Shown: piece by piece, positions 1-11,500 of the stretch | Layout: the number at the start of each line of letters is the position of its first letter | Position numbering within the stretch: position 1 is the stretch's first letter | NCBI GenBank assembly: GCA_029962745.1 | Contig: CM057151.1 | Location: 38,973,136 to 39,037,135, forward strand | Direction of reading: 5' to 3' | DNA length: 64,000 bases | From: Echinometra lucunter | Taxonomy: Eukaryota > Echinodermata > Echinoidea > Camarodonta > Echinometridae | Program-made: the position numbers and the translations under genes | Notes under the pieces: model-generated | Database searches by the model: none | What the model was told of the DNA's origin: nothing | What the model saw: the letters and a program-made list of their open reading frames with translations, nothing else

Positions 1-177
1 AGATAAAAGTCATAACAGAAGAAATAGCAAAAGAAATATGAATGTGATGTAAGGATATTCATCCTTTGGTATTATATATTCCTAATTAATCTTTAGTTAA
101 TAATGGTACTTTCAATGACACAAACAACACAACATGCTGGCAGCAGTGGGATAGCAAAATGGGTCTAAGATATATGA

Positions 178-296
178 ACCAACCATCAAAGCATAATGCC
201 AGGTCCTTCTTCCTCAGATGTACCCCTAAAAAGTTCTGTGGCCTCAGAGATTGGGTTGTTCCCTGTCTAGTTTTGGACACATATAGATCTTGGGTG
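178..296 (-). pseudogene. Decayed partial copy of PM20D1-like exon 2
   Basis: This stretch resembles part of the functional exon at 761-993 in the same orientation. Shared blocks are CCATCAAAGCAT, a GGTCC..TCTTCC block, AGATGTACCC, TGGCCTC and ACATA/C..AGAT followed by GGGYGGC. Identity is about 60-80 percent block by block, with small indels. The minus-strand translation keeps only scattered residues, and the GRGTxDDK metal site of the intact exon is lost. It looks like an old local exon duplication that has decayed. Chance similarity cannot be fully excluded by eye. Confidence 0.4.
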
Positions 297-425
297 GCCT
301 AATGGCACAATGACTCAGTGGTAGAGCTGTGGTATTCTAACTGGGAGTTTCTGAGTTCAAAACCAAGTGAATGCAATAGTGCCCCTTAATCCTCATCAGT
401 TCTCAGAGAGGATTTATCTATCTAG
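292..425 (+). mobile_element. tRNA-derived SINE fragment
   Basis: A degenerate RNA polymerase III A-box-like stretch (ACTCAGTGGTAGAGC) is followed about 35 bases later by a B-box-like GAGTTCAAAACC, then by TGCCCCTTAATCCTCATC. The same layout occurs at 27148, 29653, 30179 and, on the minus strand, 45937-46115, so this is one SINE family and not a tRNA gene. It lies directly beside the decayed exon copy. Confidence 0.55.
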
Positions 426-426
426 T

Positions 427-540
427 CTTTTTTTTATTTATTTATTCATTCATTTATTTATCTACATATATCTATTCATTCATTCATTCATTCATCCATG
501 CATATATATATATATATTTATTTATTCATTCATTTCTACA
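427..540. repeat. TTAT/TTCAT simple repeat
   Basis: Low-complexity T-rich tract of TTTA, TTCA and TATA units in the 3' part of the partial PM20D1-like gene. It may be the tail of the adjacent SINE. Confidence 0.8.
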
Positions 541-760
541 TAGTTCATCACATCACATAATATGATCACGATCAGAACAAACAATTGCAGTAAACACAGA
601 TGGAAATTACGATCATCATACATTTATAATTGTAAATAATAAGGAAACATACAGAGGTATGACGATGTAAGCTCTATGCTTGAAACATTGCCACACCTAT
701 ACGATCCAGGACTACATTCACGCATGCCTATCAACAACAAATATGCTCAATGACACCTAC

Positions 761-993
761 CATCAAAGCATGTTTGTCATCAATGGTCCCTCTCCCATAG
801 ATGTACCCTTCCACCTCCCTGGCCTCGAAGGGTGGATAGTCCCATACCTGGTCCGTAACTGGGACCACATCCAGATGGGCAGCCAGCATGTAAGGCATCA
901 GTCTTGAATCACTACCCTGCACAGTGTAGAGTAGACTGTGACCATTGATGACCTCCTTGGTGATGATTGGTGATGAGTGGATGAGAGGGAAAC
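761..993 (-). CDS. PM20D1: PM20D1-like M20 peptidase, coding exon 2 (metal-site exon)
   Basis: This is a 233-base exon. On the minus strand it starts after a CAATTACAG acceptor at 994-995 and ends before the GTAGGT donor at 760. It begins with the last two bases of a codon, matching the single base left by exon 1, and ends in phase 0. It encodes residues 88-165 of the joined protein. It carries LAAHLDVVPV (zinc ligand His127, catalytic Asp129) and IYGRGTIDDKHALM (bridging Asp160), the M20 di-zinc signatures. The Q-G-S-D and PPF segments match PM20D1 more closely than other M20 members. Known PM20D1 hydrolyses or condenses N-fatty-acyl amino acids. The catalytic Glu, lid domain and C-terminus would lie on exons beyond the left edge. 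Confidence 0.85.
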
Positions 994-2169
994 CTGTAAT
1001 TGCAGGATTGGATTTATTAAAAGACAAAAGAACTGAAATAACAAAGTGAAGGTTGATGATTTTTATATTCAATTTCAACCATATAACATGAATTTTGTTG
1101 AGGCTGCTCAATTACGCGAGTATATATTTTCATATTCTCAAGTATAAAAAATTGGTAATATTTCAATGTCTGAAAAAAAAAATCATCAACTAAAGCCACT
1201 TTCGGATGAGGGAATATTCCCCTCCCTCTCCATCCCCCAACAATGTTCAGCATCAGATTAGGTCCATTTATGAGATTCATTGTCTTGCCTGTATGAAATA
1301 AGCTTGATCAGGTCAACTGCTATTTGCCTTAGGTATTCTAATCACACCTGTCCAGGAAACTTATGAATTATCAGAATGGATTTTTTTTTCTTGAGATAAG
1401 TACTTAGTTATCGGTTCACATTCACTCAATATCAATAACTTCCCTCTGTCTACAGTTCAGGCCATTAACAATGCAAAGATAGGCATACAATTTACACCAC
1501 AAGAAATGCAGGAAATGGGGCAAAACCTAATGACATACAATCTGCCACATATTTCCAAGGTGGTCCAGTTGTGAGCCAAACTTATACTAACTCTAACACT
1601 GATATGACCTAATATGAGTTAATATACACTTCTGGCTCTCATCAGAGATAGAGCCTACATGTAGCTCCCACAAACAGAGTAAGAGAAAAAGAAAAAAAAA
1701 TGAAACACAACAACACAAACAAAACATAAGTCTGCAAAAACTTATGAAACACTGCACCAAATCTCCAAAGTCTGGGCTGAGTTTGAATCTGAACCAAATA
1801 CAAAAGTACTTGAGTTTTAAATTAATGAACTCCTAAATTCTCTGTTTCTCTGAAGCTTGATATTGCAAGTCCCTGTCACAGTGGGACAGAACAACTCACT
1901 TTTTTTTTCTAAAATAAGAAGAAGCTTGGCTAATTCATCAAGAACTTGAGGCATGTCTATGTTTTCCCCTTTTTAAGTTCTTTGATCACTGCCCCAAGTA
2001 CCAGTTACAAAATTAAGTGTTTTTTGGTGGCAGCAGTGGGATATAAACCCATGACACAGAAATGACTGGTGACACATGCAAATAATACTTCTGGGATGGA
2101 AGTTTTTCTACCCTGTTACTGGACTGTATTATCAGGACTATATCAAGACTAATCATCTTAAAAACTCAC
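994..2169 (-). other. Intron 1 of the PM20D1-like gene
   Basis: Intron of 1176 bases between the two coding exons, with a GTGAGT donor at 2169 and a CAATTACAG acceptor. It is AT-rich and contains no recognisable gene or structured repeat. Confidence 0.75.
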
Positions 2170-2448
2170 TTTTCTCAAGGAGCACATGAAGTTTTGCCAC
2201 TTCATCCAGATTTGTTTCAAACATTGACCAGGAGATGGACTGGATCTTGATGGCTTCTTGGAACCGTCTCTTGAGATCTTTGTCTGCCTGGATGAAGTCT
2301 GTATCCAAGGCCTTGCACTCGGTGACCTCTGGCTGCACGGACGGAAAGGTCGCAGTTCTGATCAGCATGATGGCCAGCAACACTAAGAACACCACCACAA
2401 ACACTCTACACCCTTGAACTATCAAACCCATAGAGTTGTCGATGTGTT
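2170..2448 (-). CDS. PM20D1: PM20D1-like M20 peptidase, exon 1 with start codon
   Basis: The exon begins at an acceptor-like ATCTTTTTGCAG (2449-2460), so a non-coding exon probably lies upstream. The chosen ATG is at 2431 and the exon ends at the GTGAGT donor (2169), leaving one base of a split Ser codon. It encodes 87 residues: a short hydrophilic start, then one hydrophobic segment (about residues 8-25, VFVVVFLVLLAIMLI) that would act as signal peptide or anchor. A helix (FQEAIKIQSISWS) follows, matching the region before the PM20D1 catalytic domain. Joining to exon 2 gives LLEK-S-FPLIHS without a gap, as expected for the family. The protein is likely secreted or membrane-anchored. The gene is partial: only about the first 165 residues fall in the window. 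Confidence 0.82.
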
Positions 2449-2707
2449 CTGCAAAAAGATAATAAACTTGCTCATAAGTTTAATATGTTATAATATCTTA
2501 CTCCCTTCAGCGATTAATAAACATACAGAACTGCTGCTGTTTCCTGAGAACATAATACCCCCACTTGATCATTACTGCAATATATGTTATACCTTACAAA
2601 TGCTGGCTATTAAACCTAAGAGTGCTGAATAAAATCAACACATTTTGATTTGTATGCATGATTGTTCTGCAATCAGGTGTATATGAAGATCATTTAACAA
2701 CACCAAG

Positions 2708-2731
2708 ATAGATAGATAGATAGATAGATAA
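2708..2731. repeat. GATA microsatellite
   Basis: About six GATA units, followed by AAATGGTTTATTAAAA. That arrangement may be the reverse-oriented tail of a retroposon. Confidence 0.75.
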
Positions 2732-2951
2732 ATGGTTTATTAAAAAGAATCAAACAAAATCACTGCATCGTGGTTACATAACTAAATTGGGCAATTTTAA
2801 AATGTAATGGGGAAATTTTATCAGTTTTATCTAATATCTGTATAATGACTCCTTAAAAACTTCCGTACGTAATTTGTATTTCGTGACATGTACTTTTATA
2901 ACTTCCTCCTTTGTTTCTGTTGTTTATATTTTATCGCTCCGACTGTCTGAT

Positions 2952-3451
2952 NNNNNNNNNNNNNNNNNNNNNNNNNNNNNNNNNNNNNNNNNNNNNNNNN
3001 NNNNNNNNNNNNNNNNNNNNNNNNNNNNNNNNNNNNNNNNNNNNNNNNNNNNNNNNNNNNNNNNNNNNNNNNNNNNNNNNNNNNNNNNNNNNNNNNNNNN
3101 NNNNNNNNNNNNNNNNNNNNNNNNNNNNNNNNNNNNNNNNNNNNNNNNNNNNNNNNNNNNNNNNNNNNNNNNNNNNNNNNNNNNNNNNNNNNNNNNNNNN
3201 NNNNNNNNNNNNNNNNNNNNNNNNNNNNNNNNNNNNNNNNNNNNNNNNNNNNNNNNNNNNNNNNNNNNNNNNNNNNNNNNNNNNNNNNNNNNNNNNNNNN
3301 NNNNNNNNNNNNNNNNNNNNNNNNNNNNNNNNNNNNNNNNNNNNNNNNNNNNNNNNNNNNNNNNNNNNNNNNNNNNNNNNNNNNNNNNNNNNNNNNNNNN
3401 NNNNNNNNNNNNNNNNNNNNNNNNNNNNNNNNNNNNNNNNNNNNNNNNNNN
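2952..3451. other. Assembly gap, 500 N
   Basis: Exactly 500 undetermined bases, a conventional placeholder for a scaffold gap whose true size may differ. It sits between the PM20D1-like gene and ALDH1L, so first exons or promoters of either could be hidden in it. A G homopolymer of about 17 bases at 3535 lies just beyond it. Confidence 0.99.
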
Positions 3452-3779
3452 TTAGTCAACAATTTACAGGGTAAAAGCCTAAAAGGAGACACCTGAAAAA
3501 GCAGAGGACCTTTATGTTTTATTCTTTGTTTTTTCGGGGGGGGGGGGGGGGGCAAAAGGAGACATCCGTTTGAAAATTTCTGTTGTGTCCCCCTCACCTT
3601 TCAAGACAGATTTCCACCCATGTACAGGTATTAGAAGTCTACCTTCTTCACTTACATGTACTGTAGCCTCATTTCATGATAGTGAACAATTTTATCCTTA
3701 CTTGTCCAGAACCTTTACCAGCAGTTTATCATGAAAAACAAATCAATGTGGAGTTAGATGTGATGATTTTGCATCATAC

Positions 3780-5069
3780 ATGTACCACTCCATTATAACT
3801 ATCAAATTAGGCGTGCCACAGGGTTCAATTCTTGGTCCACTTTTATTTTCAATTTATGTTAACAGTCTACCTGAATGTACTCCTGAAGGTATCATAGATA
3901 TGTATGCAGACGATACGACACTTACCGTCAGTGCAAATAATGCAACTGTTTTGGAAGAAAAATTAACTGTTGCATTAAACAGAGTCATGACGTGGATAAA
4001 GAAAAATCGTCTCGTCCTAAACACTGAAAAAACTTGTATCATGGTAATAGGCTCCCGTGCTAATCTCAGGAGAATTGAATCTTTCACCGTTTCATTAAAT
4101 GGCACTTTGATAAAGAGAGTTCAATTCACCAAATGCCTAGGAGTTCTAATAGATGAAGAATTGAAATGGTCTAAACAAATCGAAAACGTATGTAAACTTA
4201 CTCAGAAAAACATTGGCGTAATAAAGAGAGCTAAGAGTTTTTTGCCCAAACATTCCTTGAATCTACTTTATAACAGTCTAGTGCTACCAAGATTTGATTA
4301 CTGCTCTGTTGTATGGTCGAATAGATTTCAGTCCCATACAACTAAGCTGCAAAAAATTCAAAAGAGGGCCGCAAGAATAATATTGAACAAAACGTATGAC
4401 ACGCCGTCGGCTTGATTTGTTCAAAAGTCTGAAATGGATGAGTATAGACAAACGGTTTGAGTTAAGTCGCGTTATGATGATATATAAATGCTTTCATAAC
4501 TTAGCACCTTCTTACCTTCAGGTAGGCTTAATCAAGCCTAATGTTGTACATGAGCATCATACAAGGCAAATAGATAGTGGATGCTTACGTGTACCAAGAT
4601 TTCACACTGATTGTTATAAGTGTAGCCCAATTGTATCTTCTATATTTGAATGGAATAAGCTGGACAATTCGATAAGAAAAGCTCCCTCCATTAATTCATT
4701 TAAGAGATTGTTTTAAACAAAGTTGTAACTTGTGAATAGCTACGAGGTACGTGCTTACTCTGAAATATTAACATGATTTATGCACATTGGGGCTAATCAA
4801 TATTTCCCTCTTTGGTTCTGCAACTGAACTAAGTTACTGATTATGTTTATTCTACAAACGAAGTATTAGTTTGTGCCCCATCTATTATTTCTTTGTATAT
4901 CTATCTGACATTGTTATGGAATTTTATTCTTAACTATTCTTGTATATACGTTAAGCATTTTGGTGTAAATATGTTCATTCAGGGCCCCATGGAAGACCAC
5001 TAATTATTGGTGAATGGGCTACCCTGACAAAAGATTAGAAATAAATAAATAAATAAAATAAATAAATAA
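3780..5069 (+). mobile_element. 5'-truncated non-LTR retrotransposon (LINE) with frameshifted reverse transcriptase
   Basis: The first reading frame (3780-4415) gives the C-terminal half of a LINE reverse transcriptase. It has GVPQGSILGPLLF, the catalytic YADD box (MYADDTTL), the LNTEKT and FTKCLGV motifs and the YNSLVLPRFDYCSVVW thumb region. It then meets a stop, while the next frame (4396-4716) continues the homologous C-terminal region (LDLFKSLKWMSIDKRF, NLAPSYL, WNKLDNSIRKAPSINSFK). A single-base change near 4411-4415 therefore broke it. A non-coding tail with GGGCTACCCTGACAAAAGATTAG ends in (AAAT)n at about 5040-5069, typical of L2/CR1-type LINE 3' ends. The N-terminal half and endonuclease are missing. 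It is a dead copy; the clade assignment is tentative. Confidence 0.88.
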
Positions 5070-5444
5070 GTGTATGCAAGACCTTCATGTACAAGGAAAA
5101 TAAATTTTTATAGAATAAAGAGGACCTAAATGTAGTTCAGTTGTTCCACAAAAAAAAAGTCCAATATTCTTTTGGGAATGAAAACATGCTCTTTTGAAGT
5201 ATTTGTATGCATATTTTTTTTTTATTGAAATCTCTATCAGGAATTACATTTGATTTTATGACAAGTTACTGCTCATTGCATTTTTTTTCTTGTTTTGTTT
5301 TATTTTTTGTTGTTGTTCATCATGAGTACTGATAAAGGTTTAAAAAAACATGGCGATTTAATTTACCCTTTTTTAAAGATTGAAGTGAGGAAGCATTATT
5401 GCAGTGTTATAACTTTCTTGCCTTATTTTTCTTTTTTTAACCAG

Positions 5445-5586
5445 GCTCTACAAGACAGAATGAAGATCGCTATTATAGGACAAAGTCAGTTCGGAGAGGA
5501 GGTCTACAAGCTCCTGAGGAAAGACGGTCATGAAATCGTGGGTGTCTTCACAATCCCAGATGTCAAAGGTCGTGCTGACCCCCTAG
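5445..5586 (+). CDS. ALDH1L: ALDH1L coding exon 1 (residues 1-43)
   Basis: Acceptor TTTTTTAACCAG ends at 5444 and the donor is at 5587 (GTACTG). ATG is at 5460, giving [19 protein letters not shown], the nucleotide-fold start of the formyl hydrolase domain. The 15 bases between acceptor and ATG are open in frame (Ala-Leu-Gln-Asp-Arg), so an upstream coding exon is possible. Ends in phase 1. Confidence 0.9.
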
Positions 5587-8500
5587 GTACTGACCACTCA
5601 CCCCATGTTGTTATTCAGTTCCTTTAAAAATCCAACCCAGCCTTTGTTGGCTTTGCTTTGTCCGTCCCTGCATAATGGTCAGTCCTTGGTGACCATGCTT
5701 TATATTGCATAATTACATTTGGAGGCAGTACAAAAGCTCCCAGCTCCCTGCATAAAGGTTAAATAGCCAGGGCTTAAGTAACTCCCATGCCACATGTATA
5801 CACCAATCTGTATGTAGCTTGCTAAACAGCACTGACCCTTCGTAGGAAGGGTTTACGGTTCACCATGTGGTAAGTCCTAAGGGACTATAGATAAAGTGAC
5901 CCTTTGCAAATAAATTGAAGTCCTATAGACCTCAAGATGTTTCTTACGTACACATGTGCTTCATTCTTTGCAAAGTGTGGTAATTCCCTGGTGAAACATC
6001 ACAAAAGCACGAACAATTCTATTGTCAAGGATTAACAGTTATATGCAGATTACCCATAGGTCAAGTGACCTCGGGGAAAGGTGAAACCATACATGTACAT
6101 GCACATGTACATGTAACATTGTGCATTTTGATCATTAACTTCCATAAATTGAGAAAATTTAAGAAAAACGTATTGTATATGGGAACAAAATTAATCACAC
6201 ATGTGACCTCAGGAAATGTGAAACCATACTGTAGATGTATCATGTAACATTCTGCATTTTGAATTTTGATTATTTACTTCCATTTCGAAAATTTAAGAAA
6301 AAACATATTTTCCATGGGAACAAAATCAATTACACATGTAAATCTTTATGTTCCCATTTCAGGTAGAAAAATATACGATGCCCTTTCTGAGCCACAAAAT
6401 TTTCCTTGTGATTGGACATTCAGATAAATTTTCATGGACGGAATTTTCCACCAGGGTTACAGAAAGGTTAATAAGAGTCATTTCCCTGTCATTACAGTTG
6501 GGTAATTTGGAACTGGTTCACTTCCCTTATTGTCTGTGTTATTTCAAGCATTTGATTTCTCCAAATACACTAAGCTTTATGAGGATTAAAAAAACAATTC
6601 AGGACAGGTTTACAGTAATACAGACTTAAGGAATAATAAGTTGCACTGAAGAGGAGCCAAAATAGATTTCTTTTATGTAGAGGAAAAAGTAATTTTCTTC
6701 TTTGTTCCATGGAAATCTCTTCTCATGATAAGTTACAGTTCGAGGCTTAGTCTAGTCAAGGGTTATTCTATGTTGGCATACATTACATTGTATGTGTTTT
6801 AGTAGATAATCAGTTAAGCAAAACCAAATGGGGCTGCAGGTTTTTCATTATTTTTCATACAACCTTAGAAAAGTGGAGTAGTGTTTTACATGCATGACCA
6901 AATCTTTTCTCTCAGGAAAAGGTTTGAAGTTCAAATTTGAAGTGGTGTCCTCACTTGTGTGTTATACCATATCAAAAGTGCCTGGTCAGCATTTCTTGCG
7001 TAGTGTCAGTATGTACAGTGCCTTTATGAATATTTACTCAAGCTCAATGGTCTTATCTCTATAATAGTGTTGCTTAAGGTTCCTGGTAAACGAGCGATTT
7101 TAGACAACAGGACTAGCAGGATTTAATCCTCTTTCCATACATAGGCTGTCACTGAAAGATGTATTTACTGTGTGCACATGTAAGGGTTCCATAGTCATAA
7201 CTGAGCTTCAAATTTGACTTTGATAAAGTGATACTGCGAGTTCAAATACTCAAGCAGACTAGTCAATGTAAGCGTATGGGCATGCATGAATTGGGGTGTT
7301 TACGGAATTGAGTTTGATTAACTGTACATGTAAAAGCCCAAATTCATGCATGCTCATACGGAATGGAACTGCTGTTTGATTCTGCTTTCTGTGATCTCAA
7401 TTATATTATCTGTATAAATTTTGACACCTGTATTACATTTAAGTCATTGGGAAGGAGAGAATTCAGTAGTCAACGGATTAAATGCAAGCTGAGTGATCAG
7501 ACGTATTAAACTACAAGCTTGGGAAACAGTTGTGTCACATACTGTATAGTTGTTTATAATGTGACTTGTAGATATTAGTTATAATTTTTACATTTGAAGA
7601 AAGATCACGGCACTCAGTAGTCTGTATGAACACTTCATGATAATGATTGTTCCTTAGAAATATGAATTAACATAAGTGTTTAATTTAAGACTTGCAGAGC
7701 AGTCTTTATACACAGATGATCTTCAAATACAGGTTTATTTTGATACATCTTTCAATGAGAAATTCCTTCAGTTTGAAACTAAAATGCCATTTTACAGATA
7801 TGTGGTCCCTGTGTACAGGTTAGACTGTATCACATTAACCATTTTATTTAACTGATATTCAGAGAAAATCTTGTTACTCTTTCATTTTGAATCTGCGATC
7901 AGCTGCTACCGCGGAGGGGGACGGAACCAAAGTCTTCAAATTCCCCCGCTGGAGGACCAAAGGTCAGCCGATCGACGATGTCGTCAGTGCGTACAAGGAG
8001 TGCGGCGCCGAGCTCAATGTGCTTCCATTCTGTAGTCAGTTTATACCCATGAATGTGATTGATAATCCCAAACATGGATCCATCATCTACCATCCTTCGC
8101 TCCTACCAAGGCATAGAGGAGCCTCCGCCATCAATTGGTAAGTCATTTTTATGCCTCCGCCCACCGTAGGTGGTTGCCGGAGGCATTATGTTTTCGGGTC
8201 GTCCGTCCGTCCGTCCGTCCGTCCGTCCGTCCGTCCGTCCGTACGTCCGTCCGTCCCGTTTTCGTTCTCGCGATAACTTAAGAACCGTTTGACAGATCAA
8301 CTTCAAACTTGGCTCGTGTATCCATATGGGAGGGACAATGATCTGATTAGATTTTGGAGTCTCAAGGTCAAAGGTCAAGGTCATAGAGGTAATAAAACAC
8401 ATAAAAATGGCTCGTTCTCGCGATAACCTAAGAACCATTTGACAGATCAACCTCAAACTTGGCACAGGTATGCATATGGGAGGGACAATGATCTGATTAG

Positions 8501-11500
8501 ATTTTGGGGTCACAAGGTCAAAGGCCAAGGTCATAGAGGTAATAAAAACACATAAAAATGGCTCGTTCTCGCGATAACTTAAGAACCATTTGACAGATCA
8601 ACCTCAAACTTGGCACAGGTATGCATATGGGACGGACAATGATCTGATTAGATTTTGGGGTCACAAGGTCAAAGGTCAAGGTCATAGAGTTAATAAAACA
8701 CATAAAAATGGCTCGTTCTCGCGATAACTTAAGAACCATTTGACCTATCAACTTCAAACTTGGCACAGGTATGCATATGGGAGGGACAATGATCTGATTA
8801 GATTTTGGGGTCTCAAGGTCAAAGGTCAAAGGTCATAGAGGTCATTATGTACATAGAAATGGTTCGTTCTTGTGATAACTCAGTAACCATTTTGACGGTT
8901 CAACAAACTTGGCTCATGTATGCATATGGAAAGGGCAATGCTCTCATTAGATTTGGGGGGTCACAAGGTCAAAGGTCAAGGTCAAAGATGTCATTGTATA
9001 AATGAAAATAAATCAACATGAAGTGCCATTTATTTCTGATTTGGTAATGGCGGAGGCATAAAGTTCGACCACGCGTGGTCGAAGATTCATCTAGTTTTTC
9101 TTTAATTTAATTTGCCTTTTTTTATACTGCTCAAAAATTTTAGGGAACTTTTGTAGAATTAAATTGAACAATTGTTATAATTAGCTTTCTCCATCATTTT
9201 AGTAGTGAAACTATAAAAAAAAAAGCTGATGTGCTTTAAATTACCAGTATACTGCACTACGGGAGGTAAAACTTTTAGAAAATATGAAAAGAGCAATTGT
9301 CATTATTTTCTCCTCAAAATTAATTGAGCATGCAAAGAGTTGAAGGTTTTATTGACATTTCATGTTACAGTTTACATGTAGGTGCTTTGGGGGGATGAAT
9401 AATTCAGTAGTTTACTGTTTATTAGCAAATTGGAAAGTTCCAAATTGTAGTAGTCCTAGATCTATTTATTTATAATTAATTGAATTTTAATTGCCTGAGC
9501 TCATTTCTCGAAACTGTTTTTAAGTCTTAAATTCGTGGAGAACCCATTGAAATGCATGTTACTAGATAATTCTATGACAAATGTCTCTGTGAGTTGTCCA
9601 TGAACTTAGACAAGCAATGGTTTCCAGAAGCAGGCACCAGGATTTTGGGAAAACAGAAATGAAAAATAATTGAGATTTTGCAACGCCAACATATACAATC
9701 AAACCGTTCTAAATTAATACAAAGAGGGTGTGCAAAGCTTTGATACATTGTAGCTACTTCAGTTGATAACTAACACTACACAGATAAAACCTGATTGTAT
9801 GAAACAATGCAGATCAATTATGTACACATTGATGTTGATAAACTGAAATATTTTAATGTTTACTGTACAAAGATTGAAAACCTCTTTGTCATCATTAGGT
9901 AGTTATCACTCGTTTATTGCAAATTGCAGATCTGTAGTTTTGTCAAGCTCTGTCACATGTGTACTTGTATCATTGCAAAAATGAGGGATAACAAGTTTAA
10001 CCCATTCGTGACAGGAATTATTTAAAGCCTAATTTGATCAGCTTTTATTCTTCAAATTGGCAACACCAACATTCTTATTTTATTGCTACATTTTTCTTAT
10101 AAAATGTCATGTATCTGAAATGAAATATTGACAGAAATTATGATGAGAAGTCAAAAAGTTGTCAATTTGCAGGGAAAAATGGTGATTTTAAACCTTCCAT
10201 CACATTGCCAATTTAAGGATTTTAATGCTTATTTTCCTTGAAAAAAATTTCAGCATCAAACAACGAATATTAACTCAACCAAAATGGGCACAGTTTGTGT
10301 AGAATTTTTTGTTCTTTCTGCTCATGTATTTGGTATGATTTTTAGGGCTTTGCATCAAAAGATATTAGGTCAAACCACAAAATGTGGACCTCTGTCACGA
10401 ATGGGTTAATATCAGCATTTTGCAGTAATTAGAAGTCAACCTTTAAACCCACTGTCTTAGAACTTTACCACTTGTCCTGTGTTCAGGCTCCATTTTCTTT
10501 TTCCAAAAATGACTACGCTCCAAAGGTTGATTTTTAAAAAAATAACTGCTGAATCAGGATTTTGTAGAAGAAGCGTCTTTTTTGTACAATGTAGACATGA
10601 CTTTTGTCCTATTTAAAGACCAAACAAAACCTTCACAGTATACCGGTATGTCTGCAAAAGTACTGGAACTCTCTTATTTAGAAATGGTATTTCAGACTGT
10701 ATGCGTGATTATTTGTCCAACGTGTGTACTTTGATCACTACTTGTCCACGGATTTGTCCATTGTGTTACATTCCTCAGTTTATAGCTAAAAATTGATCTG
10801 TATTCTTGTCATGAAATTTAAAGAAATTTTTTCGAAGCAATTGAGAAAGTTGGATTTTAGATGAAAAGGAAAAGGAAACCCTGGAGACAAGTCAATTTGA
10901 ACGAAGAGAGAGGATAGAGCATACAGTTGTGTATTTTGAATATGAGGTCAATTGAAGAGTAATCCCTTTCAGGGGACATTACTACTACAGAATGATGTTC
11001 TCCAAAACTGACATTGAATAACCAAGAAAGCTCAGAAATTACCTATTCCCAGAACTGTAGCTTCTCTTTAACTGTTCTCTTTAACATACATTCATTTCCA
11101 CATTTACATCAGATAGAAGATGATTAGAGCTATAGAAAATACAACTGATGAAGGCAAATTGCAAAAAAATAAAAAGAAACCAATGCATGTGGGGGTTAGA
11201 GTCAATAAAAGCCAAAGGCCTATCAGTCTTCAATGACTTGTCCCTAAAAATAAAGAAAATATATATGAAGAGAATCACAAATGTTTTAAAAGAAAATTTA
11301 TATTTAAGACAATTACAAACATTTTGAAAGAAAATTCATATTTAAGGGAATTACAAACATTTTGAAAAAATGTAAAGAGCCAACATTTCGTCTGAGGGTG
11401 CACAGTGTATGACCTGGGTTCTTAATTAATTTTATTCGCTGGCCAGATGTATTTCTGAAATTATGTTGCGGGCCACCAAGTATTACTTGCAAAACATATA

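Noticed and set aside
2874..3597. Long frames spanning the gap
   Set aside because: Open only because the 500 N bases contain no stop codons.
8103..8829. 143- and 103-residue minus-strand frames with repeated motifs such as [16 protein letters not shown]
   Set aside because: They are the five 150-bp tandem units read as protein. Unit length and stops vary, and there is no sign of a gene.
8263..9000. Regular array resembling a CRISPR locus at first glance
   Set aside because: Units are 150 bases with no repeat/spacer structure, in an animal intron inside an inverted-repeat element.
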